NCBI GenBank assembly: GCA_030765065.1
Contig: CM060975.1
Coordinates: 169,852,993-169,916,992 of the forward strand
From: Deroplatys truncata
Taxonomy: Eukaryota > Arthropoda > Insecta > Mantodea > Mantidae
Direction: 5' to 3'
Length of the DNA stretch: 64,000 nt
The translations under genes and the position numbers were made by a program. Shown here in pieces: positions 37,117 to 46,659 of this stretch. The notes under the pieces were generated by a model. The model ran no database searches, was not told the DNA's origin, and worked only from the letters and a program-made list of their open reading frames with translations. How positions within the stretch are numbered: the stretch's first letter is position 1; every line of letters begins with the position of its first letter.

Positions 37117-38172
37117 ATGCCTAAGCGACGTACTGCACAGAAATCTGATATAGCAATTGCTCCAGTTAGCGAGCACAGTGAAGTAGACTCTCTGTCCAGT
37201 GTTAGTACGCCTGTTGTTACGCAGTTGTCAGTGATGCCTAATCCGCCTGTCGTGGCCCATGCCCCGCAACCAGCTGTCTGCCGCCCGGTCATTGACCCCT
37301 CGTACTTTGAGAATTCCAGTAGGATGTCGGCACATGAATTTCTGCAGAACTTTGAAATGGTCGCTGCTGCTAATGGCTGGTCAGAGGAAATGAAATTGAA
37401 ATGCTTTCCATGCTATTTACGAGATACTGCTGCATCATGGTTTCAAACTTTTCGCCATCGGCACCCTCACCATGATTGGATTTTCTTGTCTACACAATTT
37501 TTAAATGCATTTCAGATAACAAACCAGAGTGATATTCTGGAAATGAAACTCAGACAGCGGGTACAGTTGGATGATGAACCTGTTATTAGTTACATCTATG
37601 ACGTACTATCTTTATGTGACCAAGTCAACCCAGCTATGTTGCAGTTGGAACAAATTAAACATTTGCTTAAAGGTCTTAGACCTCTGTATGTACAAGCTTT
37701 ATTGCCATTAAATCCTCAAACTGTTGATGAGGTGATACAAATCATTCGACGAGTGGACAAAGCACAGTTTTACATACAGAACCGTGAACATCTAGTGTCT
37801 GCTCAATCTCAGGCTGCAGTGGTTACGTCACCCTCTGGTCTATTTAATACTGCATCTGTTCCTGCTGTTACTTTACCAGCTTCTCCTCAGCCTTCTCAGG
37901 CTTCTTCTCTTGTGGGCGTACCTATCGATCCTATGCATCAGCTGATTGATCGTGTGGAACAGTTATGTAACAGAGTTAACCAGTTTCAGTTACCATCTTC
38001 GGAGAGAACTTCCCAGCATTCACAGCTTCCACGGTCAGCTGACTTCAACCGGAGGGACCCACCCGTCACCTGCTATAGATGCAACAGGCAGGACCACCTG
38101 GCTCGCTTTTGCCGGAGCCGCCTCCCGCAGTCAAAAAACGACTGGCGCCGAACCTCGCGCGACGAGACGTAG
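37117..38172 (+). CDS. gag: Gypsy Gag with CCHC zinc knuckle
   Basis: Structural protein of 351 residues that should assemble the particle and bind element RNA. The start is the ATG at 37,117, where the sequence reads MPKRRTAQ; the open frame extends 12 codons further up without an ATG. The N-terminal third is low in structure and Pro/Val-rich. The retrotransposon Gag core follows (about residues 75-220): EFLQNFEMVAAANGWSEEMK, then CYLRDTAASWFQTF. A Ser/Pro/Gln-rich linker leads to one zinc knuckle, C319-X2-C322-X4-H327-X4-C332 (CYRCNRQDHLARFC). The usual Gly before the His is Asp. A basic tail follows (WRRTSRDET). Its last 94 bases overlap the protease frame and contain a -1 slippery heptamer, so Gag-Pro is probably made by frameshifting. 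The frame is intact. Confidence 0.95.
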   Translation: MPKRRTAQKSDIAIAPVSEHSEVDSLSSVSTPVVTQLSVMPNPPVVAHAPQPAVCRPVIDPSYFENSSRMSAHEFLQNFEMVAAANGWSEEMKLKCFPCYLRDTAASWFQTFRHRHPHHDWIFLSTQFLNAFQITNQSDILEMKLRQRVQLDDEPVISYIYDVLSLCDQVNPAMLQLEQIKHLLKGLRPLYVQALLPLNPQTVDEVIQIIRRVDKAQFYIQNREHLVSAQSQAAVVTSPSGLFNTASVPAVTLPASPQPSQASSLVGVPIDPMHQLIDRVEQLCNRVNQFQLPSSERTSQHSQLPRSADFNRRDPPVTCYRCNRQDHLARFCRSRLPQSKNDWRRTSRDET

Positions 38173-39038
38173 CAGCACCACCACCACCACCCACCAGCAT
38201 GGCTGCACCTCAACGGGACATAGCTACACCTCAACGGGATGTGTCTGCATTATCAGGTCAGATATTGCAAGTTCCTGGTCGTATTGCCCAGACAGAGCTC
38301 TCCATCTTGCTCGATACAGGAAGCGCAGTGAGTATTGTGAATGCTGCACATGTTATTGATCATTCTACACTAAAACCTATAGAGATGATGCTCCGCACTG
38401 CAGGAAACAAGTTACTTGATGCGCCTTACCACACTGTGTTAGATTTCCATATTAATGATGTTCTTTTTCAGGAGGATGTACTAGTTGTGAAAGAGTTGTC
38501 CCATGATTTGATTTTAGGCAATGACTTTTCGCAGACCCATGATGTTATAATTGATTATGCACATAATCTGATAACCTTGAAATCTTCTAAGAATGATGCA
38601 TTCAGTATACCAATAACTCTCACACAAGGACCTTTTGTTGATATGGCAGTAAACCCTCTCCTAGATGATTGTACAGATTCTGGTGTTAAAATGGCAGTTA
38701 TGCATGATGTTAAAATTCCACCTCTGTCTACATGCTATATCTCCGTTAAGCCTTTGTCAGCCATTAGTAATGAGGTTATGTTTGAACCTGCTCTCAACAT
38801 AATGCAAAAGAAGAATCTTTCTATTCCACCGTTATTGTGTCATTCTACCTCTGAACTTACTATTCCAGTGCATAATAATACTTCAGTTCCACAAACATTG
38901 TTTGCAAATACAGTCTTAGCTAAAGCGTATGATGTTGCACTTGTTCAGAGTAATTCTGTTCTGTCATCCGATGTTACTCCTCTGCCAGCTCCAAATTGTA
39001 ATTTTAATGTTAATGGTAAACTCTTGCTTTGTTATTGA
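38079..39038 (+). CDS. Gypsy protease region of Pol
   Basis: Open in the -1 frame relative to gag; the first residues overlap the Gag zinc knuckle, and translation would enter at the slippery site rather than at the ATG at 38,079. The retropepsin active site is ILLDTGSAVSIV, with the catalytic Asp at residue 79 (codon 38,313). The second signature, LILGNDF, has its Gly at residue 147. One such monomer acts as a dimer to cleave Gag and Pol. The roughly 170 residues after it resemble the linker before RT in gypsy elements and have no defined activity. The frame ends with TGA at 39,036-39,038, only a few codons before the RT should begin in another frame. In most gypsy elements protease and RT share one frame, so this looks like a mutation. 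Confidence 0.92.
   Translation: MQQAGPPGSLLPEPPPAVKKRLAPNLARRDVAAPPPPPTSMAAPQRDIATPQRDVSALSGQILQVPGRIAQTELSILLDTGSAVSIVNAAHVIDHSTLKPIEMMLRTAGNKLLDAPYHTVLDFHINDVLFQEDVLVVKELSHDLILGNDFSQTHDVIIDYAHNLITLKSSKNDAFSIPITLTQGPFVDMAVNPLLDDCTDSGVKMAVMHDVKIPPLSTCYISVKPLSAISNEVMFEPALNIMQKKNLSIPPLLCHSTSELTIPVHNNTSVPQTLFANTVLAKAYDVALVQSNSVLSSDVTPLPAPNCNFNVNGKLLLCY
38133..38139 (+). promoter_or_regulatory. -1 ribosomal frameshift site, A AAA AAC
   Basis: The heptamer AAAAAAC sits in the gag frame as TCA AAA AAC, the ideal X XXY YYZ phase for simultaneous slippage. A -1 shift enters exactly the protease frame (position divisible by three), which is open from 38,079 after a TAG at 38,076. Downstream sequence includes the palindrome GGCGCC (38,144-38,149) and CTCG-CGCGA-CGAG (38,154-38,166), which could form a stimulatory hairpin. 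The heptamer is known from retroviral gag-pro junctions. Use in this element is inferred. Confidence 0.85.
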
Positions 39039-41401
39039 AATATAGTGATCTTTTTGCCACAACATTACAAGAACTTGGTACTACTGATGTTGCAGAATTT
39101 GATATCAAAGTAAATGATCCTAAGCCAATTAAGCAAAGACCATATAGAGTTCCCCATAAACAAAAAGAAATTATTGCTGAGCAAGTTAAAGAGATGCAAG
39201 ATGCTGGCATTATCAAGGAATCACAGTCCTCCTGGGCTTCTCCTGTAGTACTTGTCAAAAAGAAAGATGGCTCAATGAGATTTTGTGTCGACTATAGAAA
39301 ATTGAATGCTGTTACAGAGACCACCTCTTTCCCTTTACCATTGATAGATGATTTGTTAAGTTATTTGGGGGAAGCTAAATGGTTTGTCTCATTAGATTTA
39401 CTGTCAGCATACTTTCAAGTATCTCTTGCAGAGGATAGCCAGAAGTACACCTCTTTTGTCACTTTTCAAGGTCAATATCAATTTACACGCTTGAGTTTTG
39501 GGTTGGCAAATGCCCCTAGGTTTTTCAGTTATATCGCAGACAAGTTGTTAGGCGATTTGAATTTTAAAAAGGCTATTGCATATCTGGATGACATTGTTGT
39601 GTTTGCTAAAACCTTTGAGGAGTTGTTGCAAAATCTTGAGGCTGTTTTTCAACGTCTGGATCACCACAAGTTTAAACTTAAACCAGAAAAATGTTTCTTC
39701 GCCATGCAAAAGATAAAACTCTTAGGCTTTGAAGTTTCTAAAGATGGCATTTCACCTGATTCTGACAAAGTTGTTTCCAGTCAAAATTTGCCTCGTCCTA
39801 AGAATGTTCGAGATGTGAGAAAAGTTTTAGGATTGTTTAATTTTTACAGGAAATTCATCAAGGATTATGCTAATATTGATCAACCTCTAATTCAGTTGAC
39901 TAGGAAGAATCAAAGTTTTATTTGGGGATCTGATCAGCAAACTGCATTTCAAAATTTGAAAGACTTATTAGTTTCGGCCCCTGTCTTAGCTCACTATACT
40001 CCTGGTGCTTATACCGAACTACACTCTGATGCCAGTGGATTAGGGGTTGCCTCGGTGTTGTATCAGAAGATTGATAATGTGTTGAAACCAGTGGGCTATA
40101 CTTCGAGGACACTATCTAAATGTGAACGTAATTACAGTGTTCCTGAGTTGGAATTGTTGGCCATCTTGTTTGGACTTACCCACTTCCGCAGTTTTGTTTA
40201 TGGCTACAAGGTTCATATTGTATTTGATCATCACTCTCTTTGTTATCTAAATAATTTGAAAGATTTGACTGGGCGTTTGGCACGATGGAGTTTGAAATTG
40301 CAAGAGTTTGATTATACCATTTCTTATAAGTCTGGCAAGAAACATCATGATGCTGATACTCTATCGAGATTTCCTGTGTTACAACCTACAGAAAGTGATC
40401 TTGAACAGCTTGATGAACTCCCCACATGTTTGCTGTCATCAGTTGAAGTTGCTGACCATCAGAAGAAAGATACTGGGTTACTGGAGCTTATTAATGCTCT
40501 CCATGATCCTCCGTCGGCCCCTGCTAAGCTTCAGAGACAGGTTTCCAACTACACCCTCAAATCAGGTGTTCTTTATCGTAAAAATGCTGGCTCCACTGGC
40601 CCTCTCCATCTGCTGGTTATTCCAGAAGCTCTAAAACATGAAATTCTTTCTTCATGTCATGATGATCCTCTTTCAGGCCACTTAGGATTCTCGAAAACAT
40701 TTGCCAAAATTCACTCTACGTATTACTGGGTTGGTATGAAGAAAGATATTGAACATTTTGTCCGAACCTGTCCCAGCTGTCAAACAAGAAAGGGACCGAA
40801 GAATCAGAAACCAGCAGGCTTATTACAACCAATTCCGGTTACATCTGTAGGCGAGCGGTGGGGTATTGATTTGCTTGGGCCTCTCCCACGCTCCAATTCT
40901 GGACACAAGTATGTTGTCGTTGCGACCGAGTATGCTTCTCGCTGGGTCGAGTCTGCGTCGCTTTCTTCAGCAACAATCCCTCAAGTTGCTAAATTTATTT
41001 TGCATAACATCATCTGTAAGCATGGAGCCCGTGCTGCCTTGTTATCTGATCGTGGCTCAGTTTTCTTAAGTGAGGTGACACAAGAATTGTTGAGATCTTT
41101 ATCAGTGTCTTCTAATTTCACCAGTGCTTATCATCCAGCTTGCAACGGACTTACTGAAAGATTTAACCAAACCCTCTTAAATATGCTCAGCCATTTTGTG
41201 GATAATAATCAGAAAAATTGGGACTCAATATTGCCCTATGTCATCTTTTCATATAACTCGAGTGTTCAAGAGTCTACGAAATTTTCACCCTTTTTCTTGA
41301 TATATGGTCGAGAACCTTCATTACCTAAGCAGGTTCAGCTACAAGCTACGTCTAATGACCTTTTTGTGAGACAGACATTGCAAGAGATTCAAAAGGCATG
41401 A
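39020..41401 (+). CDS. Gypsy RT, RNase H and integrase region of Pol
   Basis: Frame is open from after a TAA at 39,017 to TGA at 41,399-41,401; there is no ATG near its start, so it depends on upstream translation. Numbering from codon 39,029: reverse transcriptase with D123 (SLDLLSAYFQV) and YLDD D187/D188; RNase H with D334 (HSDAS), E375 (ELELLAI) and D400 (VFDHH); integrase zinc-binding H544-X6-H551-X29-C581-X2-C584; integrase core D614 (GIDLLGP), D674 (LSDRGS) and E710 (GLTERFNQ), a perfect D-X35-E spacing. All catalytic residues are present. Together these copy the RNA, remove the template and insert the cDNA. The TGA falls after the core in the integrase C-terminal region, and the same frame continues open beyond it. 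Confidence 0.96.
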   Translation, partial: TLALLLKYSDLFATTLQELGTTDVAEFDIKVNDPKPIKQRPYRVPHKQKEIIAEQVKEMQDAGIIKESQSSWASPVVLVKKKDGSMRFCVDYRKLNAVTETTSFPLPLIDDLLSYLGEAKWFVSLDLLSAYFQVSLAEDSQKYTSFVTFQGQYQFTRLSFGLANAPRFFSYIADKLLGDLNFKKAIAYLDDIVVFAKTFEELLQNLEAVFQRLDHHKFKLKPEKCFFAMQKIKLLGFEVSKDGISPDSDKVVSSQNLPRPKNVRDVRKVLGLFNFYRKFIKDYANIDQPLIQLTRKNQSFIWGSDQQTAFQNLKDLLVSAPVLAHYTPGAYTELHSDASGLGVASVLYQKIDNVLKPVGYTSRTLSKCERNYSVPELELLAILFGLTHFRSFVYGYKVHIVFDHHSLCYLNNLKDLTGRLARWSLKLQEFDYTISYKSGKKHHDADTLSRFPVLQPTESDLEQLDELPTCLLSSVEVADHQKKDTGLLELINALHDPPSAPAKLQRQVSNYTLKSGVLYRKNAGSTGPLHLLVIPEALKHEILSSCHDDPLSGHLGFSKTFAKIHSTYYWVGMKKDIEHFVRTCPSCQTRKGPKNQKPAGLLQPIPVTSVGERWGIDLLGPLPRSNSGHKYVVVATEYASRWVESASLSSATIPQVAKFILHNIICKHGARAALLSDRGSVFLSEVTQELLRSLSVSSNFTSAYHPACNGLTERFNQTLLNMLSHFVDNNQKNWDSILPYVIFSYNSSVQESTKFSPFFLIYGREPSLPKQVQLQATSNDLFVRQTLQEIQKA

Positions 41402-41701
41402 GAGGTTGCTGTTGCTAATATTACAAAGCAGCAGGTGAAGCAAAAAGAAGCATTTGATGCTAAACATCGAGATGTGGTTTATAATGTTGGTCAATTAGTT
41501 AAAGTTTTCACTCCCATTAGGAAGAAAGGTAAATGTACAAAGTTGTTACATAGATATTTTGGTCCTTTTGAAATTATCCGACAGATCACTCCTGTTACCT
41601 ACCTTGTTGGTCGACCTCATGCTCCCCGTACCAAACATCACAGTGTTCATGTGTCACGCCTTTACCCTTACTATGATCCTGTGGCTCCTTATAGGCTGTA
41701 A
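41402..41701 (+). pseudogene. Integrase C-terminal tail cut off by a TGA
   Basis: Same frame as the preceding pol piece, directly after the in-frame TGA, open to TAA at 41,699-41,701. It carries FGPFEIIRQITPVTYLV (GGT CCT TTT at 41,561-41,569), the GPY/F module that follows the integrase core in Ty3/gypsy elements, and ends with HSVHVSRLYPYYDP. No chromodomain follows. Because frame and homology continue across it, the TGA is best read as a point nonsense change rather than a natural terminus. A TGA is one transition away from an arginine codon containing CpG, a common decay route. It would be lost unless the stop is read through. Confidence 0.88.
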
Positions 41702-43816
41702 AGCCTGAGTTTCTGATGCTTAATTAAGCCTTACTTTTCAGGAATATGTGATATGAATGTCTCTGCTAAATTACGAGTATATTATTATTTTGGGTGTAAT
41801 TTAAATTTTGAATTATGTTTTGGTAACTGCAAATCATTTGTTTTGTTGTTGTGTTATGCTGCAGGAATGTGTTTCAGGTGTACTATGTGCTTAATTGTGC
41901 TTTCATTTTCAGGAATGTTATGTGACAATATTGTTTTGAGTAATGATGTGATGTTGTTTTGTTGCATTCGATTTGATTTGATATGATATGATTTGATTTT
42001 GACTCGATTTGATTTTGGGTTCCATAATGATGCTGTGATCTTTATTTGCAGAAAATTGTTGCATGAATAGTGTTTGTATGTATGTGTGTATTTGAGGTTA
42101 TGTGATATAGGTGAGATTTGCCTCGGTGGAAGTGCCAAAGAGTAACCCCGACGGTGTTGATGTGAGATGAGGAGAGATGAGATGAGACGAGATGTCAGCT
42201 TCGGTGGAAGTGCCACAGTGTAACCCCACAGTTGTTGTATAATTTCAGAGATTTTGCTTATTGGTGTTGCTGTAACGTGCCCAGTATAGCGTGTGTGATG
42301 AATTCACACGAGAGATTATACAGATGGAAGTGAATGTAATGAAAATATTTTTTTTTCTCTGTTTATGCAACAAGTTTATTACCGTCTTAGATAGCAAATG
42401 TTAATACCACCTGTTTTCCAGCTTAAAGTTTCATTTTGAGGATGTAGATGCAACATTATAGTGTCATGTTATTTGTGTCATTTCTGAAATTGTTAATGTG
42501 ATTTCTTGAAGGTTATGCCTATGTCAAATGTTTTGAATTTACAGCATGTTAAATGAGACACGTAAGTGCAGATGTTTTGTTTTGGAGAGAAAATTGAAAG
42601 ATGATGATGCTTGAAGTAATGATCGAGATTGCACTATTACTGCTGATGATGTTGATAATGATTATGATGGAGTTGATGCTCATAATGAGATGAGAACGAT
42701 AATCATGTGGACAAGAAGTTGTATTGGTGACAAGAGTAGGACACTAGTAGTTGACAGCATGTCACGTGGCGTAGTTTAGAAATGTATTGTGGATGTAGCT
42801 TGTAGTGATGTATACACTAGTTTGAGTAGATAGTTAAGTCAGTGTTGTGTGTAATTTGGGGCCATGGTCAGTGTGAATGAGTTCATTTCATCGTCATGTG
42901 TGATTGTCTTGTAAGTGCACTTACTTTCTTTGTTTGTGATACCAGCTGGTTATTGAGAAGTAATATTGGGATCCCAAAACAAGGTTATGTTTCATTTCTG
43001 TCATGTTCATGTATTTTGATTCTGTTTTACTGTTATTTGGATTATGAAGCATTGTAAGTTACACTTTGGATGGCAACTCTGTAAAATTTCTTTCTTATGC
43101 CAATTTGTACTAATTTTTTCTTCTCTTTCTTTGCCCCATGTCATAAGAATTTTTTTAGTGTACACTTTTCATACCTTAAAATCTTTAATTGTAAATGACA
43201 TACCCTTCTTTTATGTGTGATTGTTTGTGGGAGCATCCTGTTTATTGTGTGGTGGTTTTGTTTTAGTATTTTGCTGTGGCAGAGAGCGAGAAAGTGCATC
43301 AGCATCCCCAGGGAACACCAGAAGTCAAGAAACACTCAGGGAAGCTGTCGGGCAGCCACTACACTGCCGTGGCATAAGGAGCCACCATGTCGGGGGGCAG
43401 TCCAAGCCAGCGACTGCCCACCCTGTTGTCACCACCAGAGACCTGCGGTGCTAATTCTACACCAGGACAAATCGTCGTTGTGGGCACTGTCTAAATCCAC
43501 CCACAAACAGTTACGGCAGACCATCACCCTTTTGCGCAGTGTAGTGTGCCTGTGAACTAAGGCAGCGTGGTGTGTGCGTGTGCGGGATGCTAAAGCTAAG
43601 TGCATTAACAATACTAAGTCGACAGCACTTACGTCGCTCGTCTCTCCACATCACCCAGCACCATTGTTTCGTCGGCTGGGTGCTTACCACACACATGTCT
43701 ATTGTTATATTTTACTTCACACATTTGTATGTCATTTTTGGTATGTCTTTGTCTTGTTTTTTCATGTTTATTGTATTTATTTCTTTCTGTCGACGAGGAC
43801 GTCGACTTCGGTGGCC
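41702..43816 (+). other. Long noncoding 3' region of the gypsy element
   Basis: About 2.1 kb between pol and the 3' LTR, where some relatives carry env. No membrane glycoprotein-like frame is present; open frames of 60-114 residues at 43.2-43.9 kb overlap on both strands and have no recognisable domain. Landmarks: GATTTGAT/GATATGAT reiteration at 41,965-42,017, a 40-bp direct repeat at 42,120 and 42,200, and GTGATGATG-rich runs. It is part of the element because it lies between the LTRs. Confidence 0.8.
42120..42239 (+). repeat. Direct repeat in the gypsy 3' region
   Basis: CCTCGGTGGAAGTGCCAAAG at about 42,121 and CTTCGGTGGAAGTGCCACAG at about 42,201, both followed by TAACCCC and a GTTG. The two units are about 80 bp apart, separated by a purine-rich GAGATGAGATGAGACGAG stretch. 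CTTCGGTGGCCAGGGG just before the 3' LTR is a short third echo. Confidence 0.75.
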
Positions 43817-43825
43817 AGGGGGAGA
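43817..43825 (+). promoter_or_regulatory. Polypurine tract
   Basis: AGGGGGAGA ends immediately before the TGTGG start of the 3' LTR. A purine run at this exact spot is the RNase H-resistant primer for plus-strand DNA synthesis. Confidence 0.9.
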
Positions 43826-44308
43826 TGTGGCATGTGCACAGATTATAGTAATAGTAATACGTCCTCTGGTTACCCAAGTCGAAGGTTGGCAGTTTATCTG
43901 AGGAGGGGCGATTGAGGGGAAACAGTCTCATTGGTGGGGATATGGCGTTAGTGACGCCAAGCTTAGCGTGGGTTTTCTGAGCATTCTGGGACTAGTGTTC
44001 GCGAGAGTTAGACGGATAACTGTCTACGACATGGCGTCCTCGCCCGGCAGACACATGGGGTAAGAGAACATTTTATGATAAATCCAGCTATCCATTTCTT
44101 TGCCGTTTTAATTATGGTAGCATAGAATCCTTGCCTCTCCCTTCAGCCAGGAATTATGTTAGTGTAAGAATATTTTTGAGATAACTTTAGCTGCGTCCCT
44201 CGTCGTTGCCTCTCAAATTAACGTTCATTGTTTGATTAACGATCCCTCTCATAAGCGAGTTGCCCTCCTCTGAAGTTAAGTAATTACAAAATATTGAGGT
44301 ACACGACA
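43826..44308 (+). repeat. 3' LTR
   Basis: 483 bp, identical to the 5' LTR except T at 43,978 and G at 44,077. The second change turns the only AATAAA of the LTR into GATAAA at 44,077-44,082, which may weaken 3'-end formation if that hexamer is the signal. Confidence 0.97.
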
Positions 44309-44312
44309 ATAT
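44309..44312. repeat. 4-bp target-site duplication, right copy
   Basis: ATAT directly after the 3' LTR, matching 35,528-35,531. Confidence 0.75.
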
Positions 44313-44950
44313 GTTAGTAGATATTTCATAAAGTCAATGCCCAAATTCTCATTCTCTCTCCTAACAATAAACGGCGTATTAATTTTAAATAACTTTTTAT
44401 TAACAATACCTGGAAATACCACACAATGCATACATGTATCATCTACAAAGATAAAGAAACTGAAAATCGGAACTGCAATTTCTAAAATAATGTAAAAAGG
44501 TAAGTTAGAAGATTTAGGCTAAAAACAGGAAATTGTTGAATATAGTTTCGAGAATGACGCTTTAATTAATTTCTGGGACACAAGGTTTTATGCTTCGAGA
44601 AGTTTGATATTCCTTATTCATAGGTTTGAATTTTAAAGATGTTAGTTTTTATATAGAAAAGTAAGTTACTAAAATAAATAAATCAGCTTTGTTTTGAACA
44701 AGTGTTTCACCCACGCTCTCGCATTCTTGCCCCTTTTCCGTTTGCCTCTTCACTTTCAGTTTGAACCATCTGAGCCAACCAAATCTATACCTATAAGCAT
44801 CTTTAAATTTTATGTCATCAAACTTAAAATAACGTTACTATAATGTGAAACAAGCTGAACGAAAACTGCATAATTATGAGGATTTTAAAATGGCAAAAAT
44901 GTAAGAAAATGAGGTTATGTACAAAATGTACAAAATCAACTTTTAAAAAT
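44313..44950. other. No gene seen
   Basis: AT-rich sequence between the LTR element and an R1 copy. Nothing recognised. Confidence 0.5.
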
Positions 44951-44954
44951 CTGA

Positions 44955-45690
44955 TGTAGTAGGTTTACACGACCTTCTCTACCTTCTATCACTTATTAAT
45001 GGGTATAAAATCTACTCCTTTTAAAGCTTCGTTTTAATTCAAATACATTTTTTCAGAAATAGCTACATTACATATTTAGCTATTCATAAAAGGGAACAGC
45101 GGTAGATAAAATTTAAGAACCGGACGCTATATGTTAGTCTTAAAATTGCATACTGCTTCCATCCAATCACGAGAACAAACTGAATGTAGGACTTTAAGAG
45201 AATGGCCAAAAAACAAACAATTCAAACCTTTTAACAACGGATATCTCGTAAATGCTTATGCCACAAAAAAGTTATTTGAAATAAATTGTGTGTTTTAAAG
45301 AAAACTACTGGTACATTTCTTGTATGATACATTTCGTCTATCGCTTAACGTTTACTAGTTATACAAGGTTATACAAAATTCCTCCCGAATGAAGAGGACC
45401 TCAAAGGATATTCCCAGGAAATTCAACATATACATTTTATTTGTCATATACGAGTAAGTATAATTAATATGTCGTATTTTAATCAAAATCCTTAGAGCCA
45501 TATTTTAGGAAATAAAAAATTTCGGCAAATCTTCCATGTAAAGGGTAATTTGGGGTAGATTATATTCTTGAAAATCCTTGGGTCGCATCATTAGAAGGTA
45601 CTGAACCTAAATATCAAATTTGGTGCTTATCTAACCTTTCGTTTTTAGGTTATGCTGTCCACAGAGACATACACAGACACATGCGGACGT
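44955..45690 (+). repeat. R1 family copy, plus strand, right end missing
   Basis: Runs from CACGACCTTCTCTACC through TTATACAAAATTCCTC, TTTTAATCAAAATCC, TTCCATGTAAAGGG and CTGAACCTAAATATCAAATT to the CACAGACACATGCGGAC stretch. It then breaks off and is joined to the opposite-strand copy that follows. Confidence 0.85.
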
Positions 45691-45710
45691 TTCTCCACTA
45701 ACTATAGTAA

Positions 45711-46540
45711 GGAGGGGAAGTATTGCATTCCGCCCAAAAATTTGATATGGAGATTTCACTATAAATACGTGTTTTGAGGCCACATGAATAAATAAAAAAG
45801 GATACTTTTAGAAAAAGGTCAATGTGGGGCTGTTTCTGTGTGTCCGTGAACAGCATAGCTCAAAAACTAAAAGTTGGATAAATACCAAACTTGGTATTTA
45901 GATTCAGTATCTTTCAAAAATGCCACGAAGATTTTCAAGAAAATACCCCTATCCAAGACTATCCTTCACATGGAACATTTTTCGAAAATTTGATTTTCTA
46001 AAAAATGGCTCTAACGATTTTGATTAAAATATCATGCATTTAAAATGTTTTTATGAGATATAAAATGTTCATCTTGAATTTTCAGGAAATGCCACCAAAA
46101 GTCCTCTTCATTCTGAATGACTATCGCATAAATGGTAAACGTAAGAGAGAGACAAATTGCTATACACACTAATGTATCTCGTTAAAACACACAGTTTGAC
46201 ATATACATTTTTTTTATTTGTGGAGTAAATCATTTCCGAGGTGCTCATAATTTTTTGAATTTTCCATTACCTATACTTTTTCTAAATGGGAATTCCTTAT
46301 TCGTTTATTTTTTATGTCTTGGACATGCAAAGAGAATGGAATGCTCCATAAAGCAACCAGTTCTTAAAACATTTGACTTTCACTTAAAGCTTACCATATA
46401 CCCCTGCACCTACAAGAAAATTAGCGATAAGATTGGCATCTCGATATCTCGATTACCATGAAGTAGATGTAGAATGAGCGTTTGTAAAAATAGTTTGTAC
46501 AAGAGTAGAGAAAGTCATGCGAGTGGAACACATCATATTT
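45711..46540 (-). repeat. R1 family copy, minus strand, near full length
   Basis: Starts (in plus coordinates) GGAAGTATTGCATTCCGCCC and runs through AAATACCAAACTTGGTATTT, GGAACATTTTTCGAAAAT, CTCTTCATTCTGAATG and AATGGAATGCTCCATA to GTAGAGAAAGTCATGCGAG with ACACATCAT beyond. It is about 830 bp. With the preceding plus copy it forms an inverted pair whose right ends face each other. Confidence 0.85.
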
Positions 46541-46542
46541 CT

Positions 46543-46655
46543 TTCTGTTTCAGAGGGCCCCAAAATATGTATTTCCGGCGAAATATCGGTATCAAATTTC
46601 TGGGTGGAATGCAATACCTATCTTGTTTGTCTACTATATACGTGGTAGAGAAAGC
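46543..46655 (+). repeat. R1 family, right-end fragment
   Basis: GGCCCCAAAATATGTATTTC, GGCGAAATATCGGTATC, GGGTGGAATGCAATACC and GTAGAGAAAGC. It abuts the left end of the minus-strand copy, so the left terminus of one unit is joined to the right-end sequence of another. Confidence 0.8.
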
Positions 46656-46659
46656 AACG

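Larger units (their letters stand above)
35532..44308 (+). mobile_element. Full-length Ty3/gypsy LTR retrotransposon
   Basis: An 8,777-bp element with two 483-bp LTRs, a 4-bp ATAT target duplication, a gag frame, then pol with protease, RT, RNase H and integrase in the Ty3/gypsy order (integrase last). There is no env frame, so it is a retrotransposon rather than a retrovirus-like errantivirus. It replicates by reverse transcription of its own RNA in cytoplasmic particles and integrates through its integrase. Pol is interrupted by a frame change near 39,020-39,038 and a TGA at 41,399, although the LTRs differ at only two positions. It lies on the plus strand, with an unusually long noncoding 3' section of 2.1 kb. 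Confidence 0.97.

Noticed and set aside
43217-43931. Several overlapping 60-114-residue frames on both strands near the gypsy 3' LTR, considered as env
   Set aside because: They have no signal peptide-transmembrane layout with a fusion or cleavage site and they overlap each other in different frames. The last ones run into the LTR.
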